This document shows, piece by piece, positions 1 through 8,722 of a stretch of DNA of 64,000 bases. Below the pieces are notes generated by a model. That model was given only the letters and a program-made list of their open reading frames with translations, had not been told where the DNA came from and searched no databases. The position numbers and the translations under genes are program-made. How positions within the stretch are numbered: the first letter of the stretch is position 1; every line of letters starts with the position of its first letter. This DNA is from Rossellomorea sp036867415 (GTDB lineage: Bacteria > Bacillota > Bacilli > Bacillales > Bacillaceae_B), in assembly GCF_036867415.1 (NCBI RefSeq), contig NZ_JBAJHU010000008.1:62001-126000 (forward strand), given 5' to 3'.

Positions 1-1380
1 ACGATCGTATTCGCTCGCAGCAGGGTCAGGGTGGAAATCATCCTCACCTATTTACAGGAGTTGGTAAAGGGACATTTAGGAGCGAAATCGATTCAGGGAT
101 ATAGAGGCGGTTACCTGCCTACTCAGAGAAGGGAAATAGAGAAAGGGCTGCGTTCCGGCGATATTTATGGCGTAGTCAGCACGAATGCACTTGAACTCGG
201 GGTGGATATCGGGCAGTTGCAGGTATGTATCATGACGGGTTATCCGGGAACGATTGCAAGTGCATGGCAGCAGGCGGGAAGAGCGGGGAGAAGACATGGT
301 GAATCACTGGTGATCATGGTGGCAAGCTCCAGTCCGCTCGACCAATTCATCATCGATCATCCCGATTATTTCTTCGGACAGTCCCCTGAAACAGCAAGGA
401 TCAATCCTGATAACTTAATCATCCTGATCGATCACCTTAAGTGTGCAGCTTATGAGCTTCCTTTTAAGGATGGAGAGCGATTCGGGTCACATGATGTGGA
501 AGACATCCTTGAATTTCTGGCCGAGGAGAAGCTTCTTCATAAGAACGGGGATAAGTGGTATTGGATGAATGACGTATTCCCTGCTCACAACATAAGCCTT
601 CGTTCAGCTTCACAGGAAAATGTGATCATTATCGATCAAACAGATTGTGCAGCGGTGAAAGTAATCGGGGAAATGGATCGCTTCTCTGCCATGACACTTC
701 TCCATGATGAAGCCATTTATTTGCATCAGGGCATTCAATATCAGGTGGAAAAACTGGATTGGGAAGAAAAGAAGGCATTTGTCAGGGAAGTGGATGTCGA
801 TTACTTTACAGATGCCAACCTGGCCGTACAGCTGCGGGTATTGGAAACGGATAAACAAAGAGATACCGGCTCCTGCGAAATCGCTTATGGTGATGTCACT
901 GTACAGGCGATGGCAACGATATTCAAGAAAATAAAGTTCGATACGCATGAAAATATCGGATCTGGACCAATCCATTTACCAGAGGAAGAACTTCATACCA
1001 ACTCCAGCTGGATTTCCCTGAGCGACAGTTCAGCTTTCACACAGCAACGGTTGGAAGAAGGGTTGATCGGGGCTGCTCAAAGCTTAAAATCCATCATTCC
1101 GCTCTATGTAATGTGCGATCCGAGTGATATCTTCGTCGTCCCTCAGGTGAAAGCCGCACACAATGATAAACCGACGGTATTTATTTATGACAGATATCCG
1201 GGCGGCATCGGCTTAAGCGAAAAAGTATATGAGAAAATTGAACAGATTCTTTCTGAAGCAAGAAGCCTCATTGAAATCTGTCCATGTCAATCAGGCTGTC
1301 CATCATGCATTGGCACAGAATATTCCATGAAAACGGCAAAAAGTGATACGCTGAAACTGCTCGATTTATTCATCCACTAG
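1..1380 (+). CDS. mrfA: MrfA (YprA) DNA repair helicase, 3' part
   Basis: The reading frame is open from the first base, so only the C-terminal ~459 residues are present. The visible part has the second helicase lobe: a TNALELGVDIG motif and the QQAGRAGRR motif VI of superfamily 2 helicases. It ends with a DUF1998-type domain whose cysteine cluster CPCQSGCPSC lies near the C-terminus. In B. subtilis MrfA is a DNA helicase that works with the MrfB exonuclease in repair of mitomycin C damage, and the cysteine cluster binds zinc. The next gene, 20 bp downstream, is mrfB, so the pair is probably one operon. The N-terminal ATPase lobe and the start codon lie outside the window. Confidence 0.93.
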   Translation, partial: TIVFARSRVRVEIILTYLQELVKGHLGAKSIQGYRGGYLPTQRREIEKGLRSGDIYGVVSTNALELGVDIGQLQVCIMTGYPGTIASAWQQAGRAGRRHGESLVIMVASSSPLDQFIIDHPDYFFGQSPETARINPDNLIILIDHLKCAAYELPFKDGERFGSHDVEDILEFLAEEKLLHKNGDKWYWMNDVFPAHNISLRSASQENVIIIDQTDCAAVKVIGEMDRFSAMTLLHDEAIYLHQGIQYQVEKLDWEEKKAFVREVDVDYFTDANLAVQLRVLETDKQRDTGSCEIAYGDVTVQAMATIFKKIKFDTHENIGSGPIHLPEEELHTNSSWISLSDSSAFTQQRLEEGLIGAAQSLKSIIPLYVMCDPSDIFVVPQVKAAHNDKPTVFIYDRYPGGIGLSEKVYEKIEQILSEARSLIEICPCQSGCPSCIGTEYSMKTAKSDTLKLLDLFIH

Positions 1381-1400
1381 AGGAAGGGAGGAGGGAGACA

Positions 1401-2669
1401 GTGTCCCTGAAAAACAAACTGAACAGAATGAAAAAACACATTGTAAGGGAGAACGAAGAGAATGAAAGGGAAAAAGGAAGTTCGGTTGATCTTTCGAAAG
1501 CTGATCTTCCTCATAAAGACAGATGGAAAGAAAATGGGACTGCAACCTATTTTGTGGATGAAGATTATTGCCTTATAAGGGAAAAAAGGTACCCTTTAAA
1601 GCACCGGCACGGCAAATATACATTTGAAGATCTTGTGAAGGCGGTTGCAGCCTGGCAGCAATTTCACGGTTCCCATCCTTTATCCTCAAAGGGACTGGCA
1701 CCTGACGATTTGTTCTTCTTTGATACCGAAACAACAGGTCTCGGAGGAGGGGTCGGCAATACCATCTTTTTACTTGGGCACGGAAGAATTGAAGGAGATG
1801 AAGTAATTATTACACAGCACTTTCTTCCTCAACCTGGCAGTGAGATCCCTCTCTATCACAGTTTCTTGAATACTGTCGATTATAACACCCTTGTAACATA
1901 TAACGGGAAAGCCTTTGATTGGCCACAGGTTAAAACAAGGCACACATTAATCAAGGAACACGTTCCCAAGCTGCCTTCGTTTGGACATTTTGATTTATAT
2001 CATGGATCGCGTAGGCTGTTTAAACATAAAATGGAGTCGGTGAAGCTGACAAATGTGGAAAGGTATGTTCTGGAGTTTGAAAGAGTGGATGATGTGCCCG
2101 GGTACCTTGCTCCCATGATTTATTTTGATTTCATAGAAAGAGGAGATCCCGAAGGCATTTTGAAGGTGATGGAACATAATGAGATGGACATTCTGTCATT
2201 GATTACTTTATATACACATTTAACGTTTCAGCTGCTTGACATTTCCGTTTCATCCACTGAGCAGGAAACATTTGAGGCTGGAAGGTGGCTTGAGTATACA
2301 GGTAATACTGCCATGGCTAAAGAACGCTTTGAACATATTGTAAATGGCGAAAAGCAGCATGTTGAAGCAGTTCATCATCTGGCTCTGAGATATAAAAAGG
2401 AGAAACAATTCGATAAGGCAGCTGGTCTATGGGAGAGGATCAGCAATGACTGTTCATCTCATATGAAAGTAGCCGTCCTTGAAGAATTGGCGAAAATCTA
2501 TGAGCATAAAACGAAAGACTTTGAAAAAGCATTGACGAAATGCTTCGAACTCGAAGAGCTTTTGAACCAAACCGATTTTAAAAACGGGAAAAAGGAACGC
2601 TGTATAGCACTACTATATACCCGTATTAATCGAGTGAGATCGAAAATCGAGAGGAAGAAATTAACTTGA
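1401..2669 (+). CDS. mrfB: MrfB (YprB) DnaQ-fold exonuclease with TPR-like tail
   Basis: 422 residues with a GTG start preceded by a purine-rich gaggaagggaggaggg tract. An N-terminal RNase H-fold exonuclease domain shows FDTETTGL (about residues 107-114, metal-binding Asp and Glu), then YNGKAFDWP with a second acidic residue, then HNEMD, which supplies the His and last Asp of a DEDD-type active site. The last ~130 residues look like tetratricopeptide helices (AVHHLALRYKKEKQFDKA). In B. subtilis MrfB is the nuclease partner of MrfA in mitomycin C repair. It directly follows mrfA. No terminator is evident after it. Confidence 0.93.
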   Translation: MSLKNKLNRMKKHIVRENEENEREKGSSVDLSKADLPHKDRWKENGTATYFVDEDYCLIREKRYPLKHRHGKYTFEDLVKAVAAWQQFHGSHPLSSKGLAPDDLFFFDTETTGLGGGVGNTIFLLGHGRIEGDEVIITQHFLPQPGSEIPLYHSFLNTVDYNTLVTYNGKAFDWPQVKTRHTLIKEHVPKLPSFGHFDLYHGSRRLFKHKMESVKLTNVERYVLEFERVDDVPGYLAPMIYFDFIERGDPEGILKVMEHNEMDILSLITLYTHLTFQLLDISVSSTEQETFEAGRWLEYTGNTAMAKERFEHIVNGEKQHVEAVHHLALRYKKEKQFDKAAGLWERISNDCSSHMKVAVLEELAKIYEHKTKDFEKALTKCFELEELLNQTDFKNGKKERCIALLYTRINRVRSKIERKKLT

Positions 2670-2808
2670 TTTGAATCTCTTTCTTGAATCTAGTAAAAAA
2701 CGTAAATTCGTGGTCCATTCTTCTTATTTATATATTGAGAATTTTCACAAGTCGATGTAAAATAAATAATTGTGTGGAAATTATTTATGTTTAGATAGGA
2801 TGATGAAA

Positions 2809-2904
2809 ATGAACCGTGCGATCTTAATTTTATTCTTTCTCGTCATTGGTTTTACGGCGTTTTTCTTTTCGAATTACTCTGAAACTTTATACAGCTTCAT
2901 GTAA
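2809..2904 (+). CDS. 31-residue putative membrane peptide
   Basis: A short frame beginning MNRAILILFFLVIGFTAF that is almost entirely one hydrophobic helix, followed by a polar end (NYSETLYSFM). A GGA ribosome-binding element at 2798-2800 sits 8 bases before the ATG at 2809; two further ATGs lie just upstream (2800 out of frame, 2803 in frame). It lies alone between mrfB and cotD. I do not recognise the family; single-helix peptides of this kind are common in Bacillus genomes. It could be chance, since it is very short. Confidence 0.45.
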   Translation: MNRAILILFFLVIGFTAFFFSNYSETLYSFM

Positions 2905-2986
2905 TATGTGATCAGTCTTGACTAATTTCAGGACTCGGTTGCATTCATTACAAATGAAGTGATCAAAAATAGGTATTTTCATTAGT

Positions 2987-3014
2987 ACATGTTCTCTACC
3001 CTTTTCATAGGCTA
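2987..3014 (+). promoter_or_regulatory. candidate SigK promoter of cotD
   Basis: AC at 2987-2988 is followed after 17 bases by CATAGGCTA at 3006-3014, which matches the SigK -10 consensus CATANNNTA exactly, with the -35 AC at the usual distance. In B. subtilis cotD is a late mother-cell gene read by SigK with GerE. The start codon of cotD is ~40 bp downstream. Confidence 0.65.
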
Positions 3015-3052
3015 TTAATGTATCAATTACATGATGAAAGGAGAACATGATT

Positions 3053-3325
3053 ATGTTTTGTAGACCAAGACCCAATAAAGTGCTTCCGGCAGTTATGCAC
3101 CCTGCAAAAAATTGCGTAAACCAGACTTTCACTACCTATGAGGTGCCGCATATCCACCCGCAGCATACAACGACAGTGAATAATATTCAATATCAGCATA
3201 AACACTACTTTCCTCAAACTCAATCGGCAGTAGACAGTGTGACGAACCAGCAATTTAACTGCGGCGGTGGTCAAGGGGGACAGGGATTTGGCCCGCGCCC
3301 TCGACCTCCATTCGGACTATACTAA
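3053..3325 (+). CDS. cotD: CotD-family inner spore coat protein
   Basis: 90 residues beginning MFCRPRPNKVLP and containing PHIHPQHTTTV and the His/Tyr-rich block QYQHKHYFPQTQS, the hallmark of CotD. The C-terminus is Gly/Pro/Arg rich (GGGQGGQGFGPRPRPP). The ATG at 3053 is chosen because AAAGGAG (3037-3043) lies 9 bases upstream; the in-frame ATG at 3047 is only 3 bases from it. CotD is a component of the spore inner coat assembled late in sporulation. A SigK-like promoter precedes it. Confidence 0.88.
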   Translation: MFCRPRPNKVLPAVMHPAKNCVNQTFTTYEVPHIHPQHTTTVNNIQYQHKHYFPQTQSAVDSVTNQQFNCGGGQGGQGFGPRPRPPFGLY

Positions 3326-3352
3326 TTAGCAACCAGCAAGTTAATCAATAAA

Positions 3353-3416
3353 AAGGGTGACTTCAAAGATTCTTCATTAAGGATTGAGGATCTATTGGGG
3401 TCACCATTCTTTTTTC
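3353..3416 (+). terminator. probable terminator after cotD
   Basis: GGTGAC (3356-3361) pairs with GTCACC (3400-3405), with further pairing AGAT/ATCT inside, and a T-rich tract (ATTCTTTTTT) follows. The loop is large, so this is a moderate candidate. Confidence 0.5.
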
Positions 3417-3523
3417 AGTCATGAAAAAGAACACTTCCTGAAAATGTGATACAATAGTGTGTAAAGTATAGGGCAGACTATAACATATTCATATCGTTTG
3501 CCTGCTAAAAGGAGTTTTGCTTC

Positions 3524-4081
3524 TTGAGCAAGGTTGCATGCTTAACAGGTTATAAATCCTTTGAGCTGGGAATTTTCAAGCAAGACGATAAAGCCATTCA
3601 CTACATAAAACAGGCATTAAGAAAAGAGCTGCTTTCGCTTCTTGATGAAGGATTGGAATGGGTGACAATCAGTGGACAGCTTGGTGTAGAGTTATGGGGT
3701 GCTGAAGTCGTATTTGAACTGCAGATAGAATATCCCGATTTAAAACTCGCAGTACTGACGCCATTCCTTAATCAGGAAGAAAACTGGAACGAAAATAATA
3801 AAGAATATTATGAAATGATTCTTTCACAAGCTGACTTTGTTGATTCTGTTTCGAAAGAAGCGTATAAAAGTCCGCAGCAATTTAGAAATCGTAACCTTTT
3901 GTTCCTGAATAAAAGTCAATTTCTTGTTATTTTATTTGACGAAGAAAAAGAAGGTTCGCCAAAGTACTTTTATCAGGAAGCCTTAAAATACAAGGAGAGT
4001 AATCCTCACTTTGAAATCAGGACAATATCATTTCATGATCTTCAATGGGTTGTGGAAGAAGAGCAATGGAAAAATGAGTAG
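3524..4081 (+). CDS. ypsA: YpsA, SLOG-superfamily DUF1273 protein
   Basis: 185 residues starting from TTG with an AAAAGGAG site (3508-3515) 8 bases upstream. The sequence ACLTGYKSFELGIFKQDD near the start, then WVTISGQLGVELWGAEV and LAVLTPF, closely follow YpsA of B. subtilis. YpsA belongs to the SLOG superfamily of predicted nucleotide-derivative binding Rossmann proteins. In B. subtilis and Staphylococcus aureus it influences cell division and oxidative-stress survival, and it sits beside gpsB in many Firmicutes, as here. Confidence 0.92.
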   Translation: MSKVACLTGYKSFELGIFKQDDKAIHYIKQALRKELLSLLDEGLEWVTISGQLGVELWGAEVVFELQIEYPDLKLAVLTPFLNQEENWNENNKEYYEMILSQADFVDSVSKEAYKSPQQFRNRNLLFLNKSQFLVILFDEEKEGSPKYFYQEALKYKESNPHFEIRTISFHDLQWVVEEEQWKNE

Positions 4082-4172
4082 AATACTTGTTTCAGGAAGC
4101 GTCCATCTAAATGATTTGACAAAATGAAGGTAATTTGAAAAAATAAAAAAGATAAATGCAGAGGTGAATGCG

Positions 4173-4478
4173 ATGATCTCAGATAAAGTGAAATTAACGG
4201 CAAAAGATATTCTGGAAAAAGAATTCAAAAGTGGAATGAGAGGCTATAAGCCTGAAGATGTAGATAAATTTCTGGATTTGATTATTAAAGATTATGAAAC
4301 TTTTCATCAGGAAATCGAAGAGCTTCAACAGGAGAATATGCGTCTGAAGAAACAGGCAGAAGGGGCAAGCAAGCGCCCCGCTGCCCAACCGCAAGCATCC
4401 GGAACGACCAACTTTGATATTCTCAAACGTTTATCAAATCTGGAAAAGCATGTGTTTGGTAATAAACTTTACGATTGA
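4173..4478 (+). CDS. gpsB: GpsB cell division/peptidoglycan adaptor
   Basis: 101 residues from the ATG at 4173 (AGAGGTG at 4160-4166). The N-terminal DivIVA-like domain reads SDKVKLTAKDILEKEF and GYKPEDVDKFLD, followed by a coiled coil (YETFHQEIEELQQENMRLKKQ). A low-complexity linker leads to the conserved C-terminal trimer segment NFDILKRLSNLEKHVFG. GpsB docks cell-wall enzymes such as PBP1 to the division and elongation machinery. A GTG at 4164 would add three residues but falls inside the ribosome-binding site. Confidence 0.95.
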   Translation: MISDKVKLTAKDILEKEFKSGMRGYKPEDVDKFLDLIIKDYETFHQEIEELQQENMRLKKQAEGASKRPAAQPQASGTTNFDILKRLSNLEKHVFGNKLYD

Positions 4479-4508
4479 TCCCCGGTTGTGTTTTACAAAT
4501 AATACTAG

Positions 4509-4537
4509 TTGAAATGAATAAACCATTACTATATAAT
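4509..4537 (+). promoter_or_regulatory. SigA-type promoter of rnpB
   Basis: TTGAAA (4509-4514), a 17-bp spacer, and TATAAT (4532-4537). The predicted start falls just before the RNase P RNA 5' end. Confidence 0.8.
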
Positions 4538-4550
4538 TAGTAATTGCTGA

Positions 4551-4960
4551 TCCTTAATAGCGTTTGGGTAATCGCTGCAGCATTAGCTGTAGAGGAAAGT
4601 CCATGCTCGCACAGTGCTGAGATGCCTGTAGTGTTCGTGCCTAGCCAATTCATAAGCTAGGGCAGCTCAAGTTCTGAGTTGACGGCAGGGAAAGTACCTA
4701 AGTCCCTTGGGATATGGTATGACTACCTTGAAAGTGCCACAGTGACGAAGTCCTGTTAGAAATGTCAGGAGTGGAACGAGGTAAACCCCACGAGCGAGAA
4801 ACCCAAATTTGGTAGGGGAACCCTTTCGGAGGAAACGAACGAAGAAAGGGACAAAGGTGTATAACAGCTTTGTAGATAGATGATTACCACCTGAGTACGA
4901 GATGACAAGTCGCTTGCAGTACAAAGGAACAAAACATGGCTTACAGAGCGCTATTTCAGG
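4551..4960 (+). ncRNA. rnpB: RNase P RNA, type B
   Basis: The catalytic RNA of RNase P, which trims tRNA 5' ends. Diagnostic conserved stretches: GGGTAATCGCTGCAG near the 5' end, GAGGAAAGTCCATGCTCGC (P4/J region), CTTGAAAGTGCCACAGTGACG, GGTAAACCCC, GAGCGAGAAACCCAAATTT and ACAAAACATGGCTTACAGA at the 3' end. The terminal helix P1 is visible as AATAGCG near 4556 pairing with CGCTATT near 4949. Its length of ~410 nt fits the Bacillus B type (about 400 nt). The ends are given to within a few bases. Confidence 0.95.
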
Positions 4961-4992
4961 AGAAGACAAATTTTTTGATTACAAACTCCAGT

Positions 4993-5046
4993 GACTGATA
5001 CATTCAGGTAAAACATTACCTTTGGTATCAGTCCTTTTTATTTTTA
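4993..5046 (+). terminator. rho-independent terminator of rnpB
   Basis: GACTGATAC (4993-5001) pairs with GTATCAGTC (5025-5033) around an inner GGTAA/TTACC stem, followed by CTTTTTATTTTT. Confidence 0.85.
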
Positions 5047-5124
5047 AATCTTTTCTGAAGGCCGGTTATTAACATGAAATTGACTATAATAAGAAAGAGA
5101 ATTGAAACGGACGAGGTGTAATAT

Positions 5125-6276
5125 ATGGGTACATATACGATAATCGCTACTTCCGCGATGGGTCTGGAAGCAATCGTGGCAAGAGAAGTGAAGGACCTGG
5201 GTTATGACTGCCGGGTGGAAAATGGGAAGGTCATATTCAAAGGCGACGAAACAGCAATTGCGAGAGCAAATATGTGGCTCCGGACTGCAGACAGGATCAA
5301 GATCCTGGTAGGGGAGTTCAAAGCGTATTCCTTTGATGAACTTTTTGAAAACACAAAAAAACTTCCTTGGGAAAACTATCTGCCGGAAGATGCAGAATTC
5401 CCTGTACAGGGGAAATCTGTGAAATCCAAACTATATAGTGTTCCTGATTGTCAGGCTATCGTGAAGAAAGCAATAGTGGAAAGAGTAAGAAAAGCGTATA
5501 AGCGGACTTCATGGCTGGATGAAACTGGCCCGCTGTTTAAAATCGAAGTGGCCATCCTTAAAGATACAGCCAGCATCACCTTGGATACGAGCGGGCAGGG
5601 TCTTCATAAAAGAGGCTACAGGATCGGTCAGGGTGAGGCTCCCCTCAAAGAAACCCTGGCGGCTGCACTGATTAAATTGACAACGTGGAATCCGGAACGG
5701 CCATTCCTTGATCCTTTCTGCGGATCGGGTACGATACCAATTGAGGCGGCCATGATCGGACAAAACATTGCCCCCGGGTTCAACCGTGAATTTCTATCAG
5801 AAAACTGGTCTTTTATTGCGAAAGATATCTGGGATAAAGTACGTATGGAAGCAGAAGACTTGGCTAATTACGATCAGCCTTTGGAAATATTCGGTACAGA
5901 CATCGACCACAGGATGATAAATATTTCTAAGGAAAATGCTTTGGAGGCAGGACTCGGTGATCTTGTGAAATTTAAACAGATGCAAGTGAAGGATTTCGTT
6001 ACCGATTTGGAATACGGAGTAGTGGTCGGCAATCCTCCATATGGGGAAAGACTGGGGGAAAGACCAGAAGTTGAAAAAATGTATAAAGAAATGGGCCAGG
6101 CATTTAATAAGCTTGATACATGGTCAGTATATATGCTGACTTCACACGAGGATTTCGAGCAGTTTTATGGTAAACCTGCCACGAAGAAACGCAAGCTCTT
6201 CAACGGATTCATCAGGACAGACTATTATCAATACTTTGGACCCCGTCCTCCAAGGAAAGATAAGCACGAAGCATGA
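5125..6276 (+). CDS. ypsC: YpsC, THUMP-domain class I RNA methyltransferase
   Basis: 383 residues; ATG follows GAGGTG. An N-terminal ferredoxin-like plus THUMP module (about residues 1-160) precedes a Rossmann methyltransferase domain with PFCGSGTIPIEAA (SAM binding) and the catalytic motif NPPYGERLG, typical of N6-adenine or N2-guanine methylation. The family includes the N-terminal half of E. coli RlmL, which makes m2G2445 in 23S rRNA; the same role here is an inference. It follows the RNase P RNA gene and has its own start region after the terminator. Confidence 0.9.
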   Translation: MGTYTIIATSAMGLEAIVAREVKDLGYDCRVENGKVIFKGDETAIARANMWLRTADRIKILVGEFKAYSFDELFENTKKLPWENYLPEDAEFPVQGKSVKSKLYSVPDCQAIVKKAIVERVRKAYKRTSWLDETGPLFKIEVAILKDTASITLDTSGQGLHKRGYRIGQGEAPLKETLAAALIKLTTWNPERPFLDPFCGSGTIPIEAAMIGQNIAPGFNREFLSENWSFIAKDIWDKVRMEAEDLANYDQPLEIFGTDIDHRMINISKENALEAGLGDLVKFKQMQVKDFVTDLEYGVVVGNPPYGERLGERPEVEKMYKEMGQAFNKLDTWSVYMLTSHEDFEQFYGKPATKKRKLFNGFIRTDYYQYFGPRPPRKDKHEA

Positions 6277-6363
6277 TTGGTGTGTAATCAACCCTTCAGA
6301 AGAATATTCCTCTCATTCCCGGCGTATAATAGTGCTATCATTTTTCATGGGAGTGAAGAGGCA

Positions 6364-6543
6364 ATGGAACATTCTCTGACGGATTATCACAAAATTTATC
6401 AGGCGCTGGAAGGCTCTCTGACTTCGATTTCATTTGAACATGAAGGGAGAGAAACCATACACCAAAGCTTGATGAATGCGAAAGTCAATTTAAATAAAGC
6501 ATTTCAATTTGAACTGCTGAGACAGAAAAGAATATACGACTAA
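6364..6543 (+). CDS. 59-residue conserved-looking small protein
   Basis: Starts MEHSLTDYHKIYQALEGS with a GAAGAGG site just upstream and ends RQKRIYD. The composition is soluble and alpha-helical with no membrane segment or cysteine. The frame stays open upstream to the ypsC stop, but the strong ribosome-binding site marks 6364 as the start, and a TATAAT (about 6330) suggests its own promoter. I do not recognise the family. A terminator follows immediately, so it is a single-gene unit or the end of the ypsC operon. Confidence 0.65.
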   Translation: MEHSLTDYHKIYQALEGSLTSISFEHEGRETIHQSLMNAKVNLNKAFQFELLRQKRIYD

Positions 6544-6552
6544 TTCCAGGGA

Positions 6553-6604
6553 CGCTCCATACAAATGGCATTTATCCCCTTTGTATAGAGTGTTTCTTTT
6601 TTTT
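6553..6604 (+). terminator. rho-independent terminator
   Basis: CTCCATACAAA (6555-6565) pairs with TTTGTATAGAG (6580-6590) with one mismatch, followed by TGTTTCTTTTTTTT. Confidence 0.7.
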
Positions 6605-6680
6605 GGATAATGAACACTGGAAGAGTGTATCTATTCCACATACACTAGATTATCAGTATAGAGGGGTGCAGGAGATCAGC

Positions 6681-8606
6681 ATGAAAAGTAAATTACCTTT
6701 TAATTTAACTAAGGATCAATCCTTTTATGAAGCACTATCAGATTGGGTGGGAGATGTCTTTTATGATATCTTACCTGAAAAAGGATTCGACCTTCGGGAT
6801 GAGCAAGTGTTCATGGCATTTCAATTAAACCAGGCGTACAAACAGAAACAAGTCATGTTTGCAGAAGCCGGTGTCGGTACGGGAAAGACATTGGTATATC
6901 TGTTATATGCATTGTCATATGCGCGGTATACAGGCAAACCTGCCATCATTGCATGTGCAGATGAAACGCTTATTGAACAACTTGTAAAAAAAGACGGTGA
7001 CATCCAAAAACTCGAACAAGCACTCGAGTTGAATATAGATGTACGGTTAGCCAAATCAAGAGAACAATATCTGTGTATCAAAAAGCTTGAAGAAAAATTG
7101 AATATCAACGAAAGTTTCCATGATATTTGGGAAGGGCTGCCCCCATTCGTTCATGAAACCAACTCAATGAACAGGTTCACCCACTACGGTGATCGCAAGG
7201 AGTATGCACATTTACCCGACGAGGAGTGGAACGAAATCGGTTGGGATTCTTTGCAGGATTGTATGTCTTGTGTGTACCGGCACCGCTGCGGACAAACACT
7301 TCACAGGGAACATTACAGGAACTCTTCAGATTTGATTGTGTGTTCTCATGACTTTTATATGGAACATATATGGACTAAGGATTCCCGAAAACGAGAAGGA
7401 CAACTGCCTCTATTACCAGAAGCAAGCTCGGTCGTTTTTGACGAAGGCCATTTATTGGAATATGCCTCTCAGAAGGCGATGACTTATCGCATGAGAATGG
7501 AAACGCTGGAAAGCCTGCTTGAACGGTTATCGGCTTCCGACATGAGGGAATCGACACTTTACCAGATTGAAGATATTATGCTCTCGAACGAAAAATGGTT
7601 TACATTATTGGAACAGGGGGCGAAGACTGGGAGCGGGACGGACAGGCAGTATATTACCCGCTCTTCCTCGACCCTGGATCAAGGAAAGCTCTTGACGGAA
7701 AGCATTGAAAACCTATTGAACGAACTTGTTTTCGAGTCGGAAATGTATGTAATGGATGACTATTTATTAAAAGTTGTCGAGGAATATCTTGAACAAATCC
7801 AGTATTCGCTAAAGCTGTTCCTCGAAGATGAGAAAGGCATTTACTGGCTGGAGGCAACAGAAGATGAACATACATTTGTCGTCATGCCAAGGCTGGTAGA
7901 AGAAATACTCAGAACGAAAGTGTTTTCTCAAAATATTCCATTCATTTTTTCATCCGCTACTTTATCGTATAACCGAGATTTCTCATACGTGGCACAGTCA
8001 CTGGGGATCGAGGAATTTGAAAAATTCTCAGTGGATTCACCGTACGAATACGATGAGATGATGAACGTATACATTCCTGAGAACTTGAATGGGCTTGATT
8101 CGAAGTTCGGTTATGCAGTGGAACAACTGAAGCGAAATAATGGTAAGTCACTTTTGCTTTTCTCTACTAAAGAGGAGATGAATGCATTCAGGGAATTTTA
8201 TCGAAACGAATCCGAACAGGAATGGAAGGTCATATTTGAAGGCGACAAGGAAATCAGTCATACGGTGGAAGAGTTCCAGAATGACCGATCTGCTGTATTA
8301 TGTTCCTATCATTTATGGGAAGGCCTTGATATACCAGGGGAATCTCTCACGCAAGTAGTGATCGCATCTCTGCCATTCCCTCCGAAAGATCCTGTGTTTG
8401 ATGCAAAGCGCAAACATGCATTGAACCCGGAGGATGAAGTGGATGTTCCTTACATGCTTCTTCGTATGAGACAAGGCATCGGACGATTGATCCGGACAAG
8501 TGAAGATTACGGAAAGATCCATATTTTATTAAGTGAAGAAGATTCGTCATACAGAGAAGTGCTTAAATCGATTCTTCCTGTTCAAGTGAATACGATGAAA
8601 GTCTAA
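6681..8606 (+). CDS. ypvA: YpvA, DinG/XPD-family ATP-dependent helicase
   Basis: 641 residues from the ATG at 6681, preceded by a GCAGGAG site; the frame extends upstream to 6603 but without a good site. Walker A EAGVGTGKT is near residue 60, and the DEAH-type box reads FDEGH near 253. Between them lies a cysteine set (CIKK... CMSCVYRHRC) in the position of the 4Fe-4S cluster of XPD/DinG helicases. The C-terminal lobe shows SYHLWEGLDIPG and motif VI RMRQGIGRLIR. The family unwinds DNA 5' to 3', often at R-loops or damaged forks. A short intergenic terminator separates it from the carboxypeptidase. Confidence 0.9.
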   Translation: MKSKLPFNLTKDQSFYEALSDWVGDVFYDILPEKGFDLRDEQVFMAFQLNQAYKQKQVMFAEAGVGTGKTLVYLLYALSYARYTGKPAIIACADETLIEQLVKKDGDIQKLEQALELNIDVRLAKSREQYLCIKKLEEKLNINESFHDIWEGLPPFVHETNSMNRFTHYGDRKEYAHLPDEEWNEIGWDSLQDCMSCVYRHRCGQTLHREHYRNSSDLIVCSHDFYMEHIWTKDSRKREGQLPLLPEASSVVFDEGHLLEYASQKAMTYRMRMETLESLLERLSASDMRESTLYQIEDIMLSNEKWFTLLEQGAKTGSGTDRQYITRSSSTLDQGKLLTESIENLLNELVFESEMYVMDDYLLKVVEEYLEQIQYSLKLFLEDEKGIYWLEATEDEHTFVVMPRLVEEILRTKVFSQNIPFIFSSATLSYNRDFSYVAQSLGIEEFEKFSVDSPYEYDEMMNVYIPENLNGLDSKFGYAVEQLKRNNGKSLLLFSTKEEMNAFREFYRNESEQEWKVIFEGDKEISHTVEEFQNDRSAVLCSYHLWEGLDIPGESLTQVVIASLPFPPKDPVFDAKRKHALNPEDEVDVPYMLLRMRQGIGRLIRTSEDYGKIHILLSEEDSSYREVLKSILPVQVNTMKV

Positions 8607-8608
8607 GA

Positions 8609-8642
8609 AATAGCCGTCCCCGTGGCGGCTATTTTCTTGTAT
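8609..8642 (+). terminator. rho-independent terminator of ypvA
   Basis: AATAGCCG (8609-8616) pairs with CGGCTATT (8626-8633), followed by TTCTTGT. Confidence 0.7.
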
Positions 8643-8722
8643 ATAATACCTGAATCTTTTTAGAAGGATTTGTCAGAAAAATATGATAAAATAGAGAAGG
8701 TGTTTATTAAGGGGGCTTAAAG

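Noticed and set aside
4667..4969. 100-codon minus-strand ORF inside rnpB
   Set aside because: It lies wholly within the RNase P RNA, whose structure explains the sequence.
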